Positions 16,036 to 21,488 of a stretch of DNA of 21,488 nucleotides are shown here, piece by piece. Positions within the stretch are counted from its first letter, which is position 1. Every line of letters starts with the position of its first letter. The notes below the pieces were generated by a model that saw nothing but the letters and a program-made list of their open reading frames with translations, had not been told where the DNA came from and searched no databases. The position numbers were made by a program, and so were the translations under genes. The stretch is from an uncultured Desulfuromonadales bacterium (GTDB taxonomy: Bacteria > Desulfobacterota > Desulfuromonadia > Desulfuromonadales > Geopsychrobacteraceae). The stretch is taken from assembly GCA_947259685.1 (NCBI GenBank), contig CAMYNC010000115.1, positions 18,107-39,594 on the forward strand, read 5' to 3'.

Positions 16036-16458
16036 TTAGTAATTCAGGTCTTGTTGCTGATCCAACTGATTCTGGTGCCGAACGTACTCTCGGATCATCT
16101 TCTCATCCAAACCGACTGTACTTACGCAATAACCGCGAGACCAGAAGTGTTTGCCCGTAAAGCCTCGCTTTACACCTTGGAACTGCCGGTGGATCTGAAT
16201 AGCCGACTTCCCTTTCAGATACCCGATCACCATGGAGATACTAAACTTTGGTGGAACACTCAAGACCATGTGGATATGATCGTTCGTTGCGTTTCCTTCC
16301 ACCAACTCAACACCTTTTTGACGACATAACTGACGGATAATCTGACCGATTTCCCGACGTATGCCTCCAAAAAGAACTTTGCGCCGATACTTTGGAACAA
16401 TGACTACGTGATACTTACATTCCCATTTCACATGGGCTAAACTTTGCCACTCGCGCAT
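16036..16458 (-). CDS. tnpA: IS200/IS605-family transposase TnpA (HUH, single Tyr)
   Basis: With the ATG at 16458 the protein has 140 residues, normal for Y1 transposases that move as single-stranded DNA. It shows KYHVVIVPKYRRKVLFG near the N-terminus, the HUH metal-binding pair His61/His63 in NDHIHMVLSVPP, and the catalytic Tyr125 in MIREYVRHQ, so it looks active. AGGAGG lies 7 nt before the ATG. The frame is open to 16548, but that extension only reads through the regulatory hairpin and end sequence. The ribosome binding site is in one arm of a 12-bp inverted repeat, consistent with the translational repression known for IS200. Confidence 0.93.
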   Translation of the reverse strand: MREWQSLAHVKWECKYHVVIVPKYRRKVLFGGIRREIGQIIRQLCRQKGVELVEGNATNDHIHMVLSVPPKFSISMVIGYLKGKSAIQIHRQFQGVKRGFTGKHFWSRGYCVSTVGLDEKMIREYVRHQNQLDQQQDLNY

Positions 16459-16510
16459 GACATTTCCTCCTGGGGGATTCCCTCTGGGGCTTTCCTCTGG
16501 AGGAAATGTC
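16459..16510 (-). promoter_or_regulatory. RBS-sequestering inverted repeat of the transposase
   Basis: GACATTTCCTCC (16459-16470) and GGAGGAAATGTC (16499-16510) are perfect 12-bp complements 28 nt apart. On the minus-strand mRNA the second arm is the Shine-Dalgarno sequence immediately before the tnpA ATG, so folding would block initiation. Confidence 0.75.
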
Positions 16511-16547
16511 ATATAAGTCGCTGGAACGGCATAGCCTTTTTTAGTCA

Positions 16548-16564
16548 CACCGGCAAAGCCGGTG
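16548..16564 (-). repeat. Left-end hairpin of the IS200-type element
   Basis: 7-bp perfect stem with a 3-nt loop on the transposase 5' side. Same design as the right-end hairpin at 15987-16005. Confidence 0.7.
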
Positions 16565-16584
16565 GTTTACTGAACTACACAATT

Positions 16585-16614
16585 AAAAAACCAGTCAGGC
16601 AGCTGCGCCACTGG
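16585..16614 (-). terminator. Intrinsic terminator of the outer-membrane protein gene
   Basis: On the minus strand CCAGT-GGC pairs with GCC-(TG)-ACTGG, followed by six T residues (16585-16590). It sits about 30 nt past the barrel gene stop and just before the IS200-type element, which therefore lies outside this transcript. Confidence 0.75.
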
Positions 16615-16645
16615 CCGGATCGGAACACCCTGGCGACACAAGCGC

Positions 16646-18916
16646 TTAGAAGGTCCTTCGCACTAACACTTCCCATTTGTGCTCGGTGCGCTTGGGTTCG
16701 ACATCACCACTACTGCGGTCGCCATAAGAATAATCCAAGCGCATCTGAAACTTAGCAAAATCGATCCCGCCACTCAGAAAAACCAGCATGGTATCACTGT
16801 CGTCGGCGGTATTCAGTTCATAACGCCATCTCGCTTCCAGCAGGGTTTGCCGGGTGGGATAATAATCGGTAAACAGGGTAAAAGTATATGTCGAGATCTC
16901 ATCACCAGAAATCGGTTCGTACCTCTCATACTCAAATTCTTCGCCAAAACCAGCTATTTTGCGCAGCACACCGCGATCCTGCCAGAGAATATATTCGTAG
17001 ATTTGTTGGATATCATAGCGTTGGTCCTGACCGCCAGAATCGAATTCGCGCCATTCCAGCTCGACCCTTAAATCATTCTGGTGGATACGGCTCGGATCAT
17101 AGGTCAGCCGACCGATGCTTTCAAAACTTCTTTCAGCAGGCCCGGCAAGGGTTGAAGAAATTCCATTCCCACCCAGGGTCTGCCCAATGCTACTGAGCAG
17201 CTCATCACCAAGAATAAGCTCATTATCCCAGGAGACGTCAATGCTGCGACCGTAATAATTAAGATTATGGGTCACAATCAGTTGGCTGCCGGTTCCAACC
17301 GGAGAATTCAGATAATCATAGACCAGCTGCAAACGATTATTGAGCCGGCTGGCCGGCCGATGATCTGCGTACCAGGCTGATATTGAGCGAAAGACGCTAC
17401 CATCGACACTACCATTGGGGGCGAGATTGCTCCTCGACACAGCCTCAGAATGCGCCCGAAGCCGGTCGGTAATGCCGGCGTTGTACTCGCCATTACCAAA
17501 AGTCAGGCGCTGGTTAAAACCGACCCGCAGCTCAGAAGTCAGGTCGGTCGCGATACGCCCCTGAAGTTGCTGCTCGAAATAAGAGACCGGCTCACCAGCC
17601 TGCGATTTTCCATCGTAAACGGCCAGATCGTAAGAACCGAACAGGTCATACTGAGCATGGTAGCGAGGATTTGAATAGGCTTCAACCCCCACTCGCAAGG
17701 CCTGCCCCTTGCCACGGTCCCCTTCCTTAAGTTCTGCCTCCAAGGTCGGGGCGATATTGTAACGCTGCTGGCGAAGCATCTCCAAGCGACCGGCGGCAAA
17801 ATAATCGTAATAGTTGCGCTTCTGATCACTGAAATAGATGTCCTCATTTTCGAGCTCCGACTCAAATCGAAACCGCCAAGAGGTATCTCTGCTGAACTCG
17901 CCATTGGCGTACAGGGGAGTGGAAAAGTATTTTCGCAATGTCTGGTCATCGCGGATTCGGCTGTAGCTGGTGTAACTCCCCCCGCGCCAGCGGTTACGAT
18001 AGGCATCGGCAAAAAAGTTCAGATCATAGCGTTTTTCGTTTAGTTCATTAACGCCGGGGCTGGGCGTTGTTTGGGAATAGGACAGATCGGTGGAAATCTG
18101 AATCCAGTTGGTCAGATCGACCCACTCGCGGCGATTCACATGATTGATGGTTCCAATCAGGTAGGTTTGTCGTTCATAGTCATTACTGGAATCAAGTTTG
18201 TCGTCATGGGTAAAAAAGCGGTAGTGAAACCAGTTTTTCGCTTTATTCAGCGAGACAAAGGCCAGATTCCGGTCGGTATAGTGCTGCTGGTTCGGCCCCT
18301 TAACATCCCGCACATCGGATTGCCGGAAATCTATCAATAATCTTGGCAACTCCTTGAAAACATCCCGGTACTTTCCACGGTACTGACCGTTATTCACACC
18401 AGCCATAAGCGTCAGTCCGCTCAAGATGTGCGAGCCGTTATTTACTGAAGTTATGATGCCCTTTTGTGGATCGAACTCCTGATCGTCGAACAGCTCGCCA
18501 AGCTCTTGATAAACGAGACGGGTGCTATTTAAATCTTGGGAATAGGCGTGCAGACGAAATGGCAGGCCCCCCGGAGCAATTAAAACGTCTCCCCGGAAAA
18601 GAATTTTATCGAGAGGGTTGTCGATCTTGACGTCCTGACCGTTTACTTCACTGTCGACCCTGTTCCACTGGTAGCCAAGCGCGACATCGTATTCACCTGC
18701 TCGTCCAGCATTGAGCAGGCCCTGCTTTTCCCACAATAGAGAGTAACGCTGAGTGAAGTGAGAGGCGTCAAGGACTTTTTTACCATTCTCCCTGGCGGAA
18801 TGACTGGCATAACGCATTTCTGCCGAACCACTCAGCTTGCCGGGCAAAGCGTATCCTTGAGACATCAGCCCCATTGACACTGCCAGCAGCAATATTGTGA
18901 TTCGTAATAGTGGCAT
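16646..18916 (-). CDS. Outer-membrane beta-barrel protein, candidate porin of an electron conduit
   Basis: 756 residues. Residues 1-23 form a signal peptide (LLLAVSMGLMSQGYA). The rest is a long series of alternating polar/aromatic strands (for example YDVALGYQWNRVDSE, WRFRFESELENEDIYF, LLEARWRYELNTA, FQMRLDYSYGDRSSG) and ends RRTF, the C-terminal Phe signal used by the Bam machinery. I see no cysteine, hence no haem motif and no CXXC as in MtrB. Family not recognised by name; barrel character is clear. GAGGA lies about 10 nt before the ATG. It lies 191 nt downstream of a tetrahaem cytochrome on the same strand, with hairpins but no obvious promoter between them. A conduit role is inferred from neighbours; a simple porin is the alternative. 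Confidence 0.8.
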   Translation of the reverse strand: MPLLRITILLLAVSMGLMSQGYALPGKLSGSAEMRYASHSARENGKKVLDASHFTQRYSLLWEKQGLLNAGRAGEYDVALGYQWNRVDSEVNGQDVKIDNPLDKILFRGDVLIAPGGLPFRLHAYSQDLNSTRLVYQELGELFDDQEFDPQKGIITSVNNGSHILSGLTLMAGVNNGQYRGKYRDVFKELPRLLIDFRQSDVRDVKGPNQQHYTDRNLAFVSLNKAKNWFHYRFFTHDDKLDSSNDYERQTYLIGTINHVNRREWVDLTNWIQISTDLSYSQTTPSPGVNELNEKRYDLNFFADAYRNRWRGGSYTSYSRIRDDQTLRKYFSTPLYANGEFSRDTSWRFRFESELENEDIYFSDQKRNYYDYFAAGRLEMLRQQRYNIAPTLEAELKEGDRGKGQALRVGVEAYSNPRYHAQYDLFGSYDLAVYDGKSQAGEPVSYFEQQLQGRIATDLTSELRVGFNQRLTFGNGEYNAGITDRLRAHSEAVSRSNLAPNGSVDGSVFRSISAWYADHRPASRLNNRLQLVYDYLNSPVGTGSQLIVTHNLNYYGRSIDVSWDNELILGDELLSSIGQTLGGNGISSTLAGPAERSFESIGRLTYDPSRIHQNDLRVELEWREFDSGGQDQRYDIQQIYEYILWQDRGVLRKIAGFGEEFEYERYEPISGDEISTYTFTLFTDYYPTRQTLLEARWRYELNTADDSDTMLVFLSGGIDFAKFQMRLDYSYGDRSSGDVEPKRTEHKWEVLVRRTF

Positions 18917-19000
18917 TGCGTAGCTATCCTCTATGCAACAACAGCGTGACTGTTACACACCTTTAAACAGTGATTGGCATTTACTCGGCACAGATGCAGT

Positions 19001-19018
19001 GCGCAGAAAAAACTGCGC
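19001..19018 (-). other. Hairpin upstream of the barrel gene
   Basis: GCGCAG and CTGCGC with a loop of six identical bases (T on the minus strand), about 85 nt before the barrel start. A T-rich loop is not a terminator form; it could be mRNA structure. Confidence 0.35.
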
Positions 19019-19066
19019 CTTACGGGGGTTTTGCGATGGCTTTTGGGGTAGGTAGATTGACAACCC

Positions 19067-19093
19067 GGAACCAGTGAAGGGTGCACTGGTTCC
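19067..19093 (-). terminator. Hairpin past the tetrahaem cytochrome gene
   Basis: GGAACCAGTG and CACTGGTTCC, a perfect 10-bp stem with a 7-nt loop, 14 nt after the cytochrome stop. There is no uridine tract, so it may attenuate or stabilise the cytochrome mRNA rather than fully separate it from the barrel gene. Confidence 0.5.
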
Positions 19094-19107
19094 GAGCAGT
19101 GGTTTGC

Positions 19108-19761
19108 TTATTTTATGTGGCAGGTGGTACAGAGCGCTGAACTGGCGTTGCTCATTCTCAGGAACGGAGGGTTGCTATTGTCATGCACGTCGTGGCAGGA
19201 AGAGCACCACATGTCATCGCCCCCACCGTAACTGAGAGCACCGGACATTCCGCCGACCGCCTCGACCGTCGGCTTGTCATGGATCTCCGCATCGGGGCCG
19301 GTACCAGCGTCGCCACCGGCAACAGCAGTGAAGTCAAAACCGATCGGATGGTCGTTGTTCATATTGGTAGTCAGATTAGCCGGTCCAGAGCCCCAACTAT
19401 AGCCGGACAGATCGGTGGGACCATTGTTGTTCGGCTCGTTCTTCAGCGTTTCAGCGACCGTACCATCATGGCAGGAAAGGCACAGCGGCGCATCAGTCTG
19501 GTTAATACTCGCCTGGGTCATGGTCGCGTCGATAGCAACCCCCTGATAGAGGGTTGCGGCAACCGTCGTGGTTGAACGGTTCCAGAGCGGTGCCAGCGTT
19601 ACAGTTATATCAGCACCGTGCGGGGTGTGGCAGTAGACACAGATTTCATCGTTGGTGCCAGCGTTGTCACCGCTCAGGTCGTGAGCGGTTGTGGCAATAG
19701 CGGCCATCGCCGGGGCAGCTGCCAGCAGTAGCATGGTGACGAGAAAAAGCAGTTTCTTCAT
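19108..19761 (-). CDS. Secreted tetrahaem c-type cytochrome
   Basis: 217 residues with a signal peptide (MKKLLFLVTMLLLAAAPAMA, cleavage about residue 20) and four haem-binding motifs: CVYCH (41-45), CLSCH (94-98), CSSCH (186-190) and CTTCH (211-215). HTPHG, CHDG and CHDVHD are typical of the paired-CXXCH cytochrome group. No lipobox is present, so the product is periplasmic or secreted. GGAGG lies 7 nt before the ATG, and a sigma-54 promoter lies about 95 nt upstream. Between the NHL lipoprotein and the barrel gene, it probably passes electrons between periplasmic and outer-membrane partners; exact role is inferred. Confidence 0.93.
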   Translation of the reverse strand: MKKLLFLVTMLLLAAAPAMAAIATTAHDLSGDNAGTNDEICVYCHTPHGADITVTLAPLWNRSTTTVAATLYQGVAIDATMTQASINQTDAPLCLSCHDGTVAETLKNEPNNNGPTDLSGYSWGSGPANLTTNMNNDHPIGFDFTAVAGGDAGTGPDAEIHDKPTVEAVGGMSGALSYGGGDDMWCSSCHDVHDNSNPPFLRMSNASSALCTTCHIK

Positions 19762-19855
19762 TTTGTTACCTCCGTTAGATTTCGATTACCCACCCATTTG
19801 ATAATCGTTTTTTTTGACAAGTTAGCGTTACTACCTTAAAGCCAGCAAATTATAA

Positions 19856-19871
19856 AGCAACTAATGTGCCA
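19856..19871 (-). promoter_or_regulatory. Sigma-54 (RpoN) -24/-12 promoter
   Basis: Minus strand: TGGCAC (19866-19871), five bases, TTGCT (19856-19860), with the invariant GG and GC exactly 10 nt apart. This fits the consensus TGGCAC-N5-TTGCW. Transcription should start near 19846, giving a leader of about 85 nt to the tetrahaem cytochrome. An overlapping TATAAT directly downstream is a possible secondary -10. Confidence 0.78.
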
Positions 19872-19993
19872 GGGCCAATATGACAAGGCAGACCACAAAA
19901 GTCAACGCTAATTATGGCTCTATAATTTAAATGCCGGCTATTTCACCGAGGTCGGCCCGTAAAAAGGCGACACAAACAGACAAATTTCTACCC
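19872..19993. other. Spacer between NHL gene stop and the sigma-54 promoter
   Basis: AT-rich, no gene seen and no clear terminator for the NHL lipoprotein operon. It contains AACGCTAA (19904-19911), the inverted partner of TTAGCGTT (19822-19829) on the other side of the sigma-54 element. This stretch is where an activator would be expected to bind. Confidence 0.3.
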
Positions 19994-21079
19994 TTAGCGA
20001 AGCTCGGTTTGCTGGAGAAACTCCTGCAGCTTTCGCTTGTCTTCTTCGGTGATCGGGTTTTTCTGGAGGACTTGTTCGGAAAGGTACTGATAAGTAGAAA
20101 ACCGCCGATTCAACTGGTCGGCGACATAGATCATGTCGTTCTGGTCAACATAAATACCTTTTGGCAAAGAAAACCCGAGAGGGTGCTCAGTCCGGCCCTC
20201 ACCACCTGTCGAAAGTAACAGCCGCCCGTCCGGACGGTAGGAAAGCAGTAACCCTTTGCGGGTATCGGTGACATGCAGGTTCCCTTCACTGTCAAACGCC
20301 AAGCCTTTGGGGTTTTCAAACTGGTAAACCTGATCACCTCGCTCACCGAAGGTCCGCTGAAACTGGCCCTGACTATTAAAAACCTGGATCCTGGCATTGA
20401 GCATATCGGCAACGAAAATATCGCCATTTTTATCAACTGCGATCCCCTGGGGCACATAAAACTGCCCCTCCGCCCTGCCCTGCTCGCCGATCGAAAAAAG
20501 ATAGGTGCCATTAAAATCGAAGGCCACAACCTGATGCAATGCGGTATCACTCACATAAATCCGCTGCCGCTGTTCATCCAGGCCAAGGTAACTTGGCCGC
20601 GACAGCTGATCAGGACTATCGATGACTTTAGAGATGATCCCAGCAGGCGAAGAGATCCAGACCTTGCCATCATTCGCATCCGAAATATAGAGGGTTCCCT
20701 GAGAATCGACGGCGATACCGGTCGGCGCGGTAATTTGCTGATTACGAAAGAGCGAACTGACCCCACGACGATTAAAATCGAAGACGAAAACCTTCCGATG
20801 GTGCAGGTCGGTGAGGTAAACCAATCCCCGCCCATTGGACGCTATATCGAAGGGACTCTTAAAGATAAAAAATTCGGGCCCCCTCTCCAAGACTTTCAGC
20901 GATCGTTCTCCTGACGTCGAAGGGAAATTCTCATCATTGTAATAAACCCCCATCCATTCAAGTTTGGGCTCTTCCGGCGGCGCCGGCCAGAGGATCCGTG
21001 GCAGCTGCGGTTTAGATGCACAGGCACTCAGTAGACTGAATAGGACCAAAAGCATGGCCCAACGCAAGATCGATTTCAT
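19994..21079 (-). CDS. NHL-repeat lipoprotein
   Basis: With the ATG at 21079 the product is 361 residues. Signal peptide II with lipobox LLSAC and lipidated Cys20 anchors it in a membrane; the next residues (ASKPQ) do not show an inner-membrane retention Asp. The body is a six-bladed-type NHL propeller, with units such as APTGIAVDSQGTLYISDANDG, VPQGIAVDKNGDIFVADMLNARIQVF and FENPKGLAFDSEGNLHVTDTR. The C-terminal about 25 residues are a charged helix. AAGGAG (21086-21091) lies 6 nt before the ATG, favouring it over the upstream ATG at 21094. It follows the multihaem cytochrome by 25 nt, so they are one operon. Likely a scaffold for cytochrome partners, by inference. Confidence 0.9.
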   Translation of the reverse strand: MKSILRWAMLLVLFSLLSACASKPQLPRILWPAPPEEPKLEWMGVYYNDENFPSTSGERSLKVLERGPEFFIFKSPFDIASNGRGLVYLTDLHHRKVFVFDFNRRGVSSLFRNQQITAPTGIAVDSQGTLYISDANDGKVWISSPAGIISKVIDSPDQLSRPSYLGLDEQRQRIYVSDTALHQVVAFDFNGTYLFSIGEQGRAEGQFYVPQGIAVDKNGDIFVADMLNARIQVFNSQGQFQRTFGERGDQVYQFENPKGLAFDSEGNLHVTDTRKGLLLSYRPDGRLLLSTGGEGRTEHPLGFSLPKGIYVDQNDMIYVADQLNRRFSTYQYLSEQVLQKNPITEEDKRKLQEFLQQTELR

Positions 21080-21085
21080 CTGGTT

Positions 21086-21091
21086 CTCCTT
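21086..21091 (-). promoter_or_regulatory. Ribosome binding site deciding the NHL lipoprotein start
   Basis: AAGGAG on the minus strand, 6 nt before the ATG at 21077-21079. It overlaps the codons after the upstream ATG at 21094, so the inner start is preferred and gives a normal lipoprotein signal. Confidence 0.7.
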
Positions 21092-21104
21092 CATCGGTTT
21101 TCAA

Positions 21105-21488
21105 TTATTTTTTGTGACAGATCTGACAAAGCTGCATCCGCGTGGTGACACCCCGCTGGAAAAAGAATTTAGAATCGCCACCGTGGGGGTTATGGCAGCC
21201 GGTGCAGGACAGTTCGCGCGGCCGGCTCGGATCATCGACACCGCTTAAGGGGTGATCTTTGCCACCAATGCCACGGATGACGTGACCACCATCATTCATT
21301 CCCTCGTGACAACCAAGGCAGAGATCGTTAACCGCCGCCACCAGCTGTCCCTGATGCGCCGAAGCATGGGAATCATGACAGACATTGCATAATCCTACGG
21401 CAACCGGACCATGGACATACTTGCTCTGCAAATAGGTATCGACAATATCCTGATGACATTCGGTACAAAGATCGGCATGGATCTTCCG
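21105..21488 (-). CDS. Multihaem c-type cytochrome, 5' end cut by the window
   Basis: The frame stays open to the last base, so the N-terminus lies outside; 127 residues are visible. Five CXXCH motifs can be read: CTECH (in the stretch beyond the first TTG), CNVCH, CLGCH, CTGCH and CQICH, with HDSHAS, NPHGG and ICHKK typical of paired-CXXCH cytochromes. Starting the gene at the TTG at 21431 would wrongly remove the first visible haem site. The last haem motif is only three codons from the stop. It lies 25 nt before the NHL lipoprotein on the same strand. Total haem number and signal peptide cannot be seen. Confidence 0.92.
   Translation of the reverse strand, partial: RKIHADLCTECHQDIVDTYLQSKYVHGPVAVGLCNVCHDSHASAHQGQLVAAVNDLCLGCHEGMNDGGHVIRGIGGKDHPLSGVDDPSRPRELSCTGCHNPHGGDSKFFFQRGVTTRMQLCQICHKK

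Larger units (their letters stand above)
15977..16575 (-). mobile_element. IS200-type insertion sequence, apparently complete (ends approximate)
   Basis: A compact element of roughly 600 bp with one transposase gene, no terminal inverted repeats, and subterminal hairpins as expected for single-strand transposition. The left-end hairpin CACCGGC-TTT-GCCGGTG (16548-16564) and right-end hairpin CCACCTGC-TAT-GCAGGTGG (15987-16005) share the form CACC-N-GC/GC-N-GGTG. Both are given on the minus strand. No accessory tnpB is present. Exact cleavage sites cannot be set from one copy. Confidence 0.8.

Noticed and set aside
15977..16575. CRISPR-like or integron repeat because of paired hairpins
   Set aside because: The hairpins are explained by the ends of an IS200-type element with an intact HUH transposase; there is no spacer-repeat array.
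19801..19830. TTGACA at 19815-19820 as a plus-strand promoter
   Set aside because: There is no plausible -10 at the right distance and no plus-strand gene downstream.

Overview
The window looks like a chromosomal segment from a Desulfuromonadales-type bacterium (the Geobacter/Desulfuromonas/Pelobacter group). Three things point there: the gene order ffh-rpsP-KH-rimM-trmD-rplS-rnhB-yraN, followed here by nadE and rsmI; multihaem c-type cytochromes next to an NHL-repeat lipoprotein and an outer-membrane barrel; and a canonical sigma-54 promoter on a cytochrome gene. Species cannot be fixed from the sequence alone.

Positions 20-9042, all on the minus strand, hold a long translation/housekeeping operon. 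Transcription runs from ffh down through rpsP, khpA, rimM, trmD and rplS. A strong intrinsic terminator then lies between rplS and rnhB, followed by rnhB, yraN, nadE, rsmI and a TIGR03790-family secreted protein. Several junctions abut or overlap by a few bases (trmD/rimM, rnhB/yraN, nadE/rsmI, rsmI/TIGR03790). Upstream of ffh is a small DUF3343 (Se/S carrier-like) gene whose start is set by a good Shine-Dalgarno sequence and GTG.

Positions 9519-14475 are accessory. They hold a 1250-residue secreted multidomain protein (Ig-like and PKD-like domains, two exact-length 95-residue repeats with paired cysteines, and a conserved C-terminal module) and, just upstream, a 137-residue secreted protein. 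Both are preceded by about 490 nt of gene-free DNA that contains a minus-strand promoter with a perfect TATAAT and a cluster of hairpins. I cannot match this to a known riboswitch.

Positions 14476-16614 hold a plus-strand pair (small membrane protein, then a DUF721/DciA-like protein), a convergent TrmN6/YfiC-like methyltransferase, and a compact IS200-type element. The element has end hairpins and an inverted repeat that would hide the transposase ribosome binding site, and it sits directly against the methyltransferase start codon.

Positions 16646-21488, minus strand, look like an electron-transfer locus. In transcription order: a multihaem cytochrome cut by the window edge (five CXXCH visible), an NHL-repeat lipoprotein, a sigma-54 -24/-12 promoter, a tetrahaem cytochrome, and a 756-residue cysteine-free outer-membrane barrel ending in Phe with its own terminator. 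The inferred role is moving electrons to or across the outer membrane.
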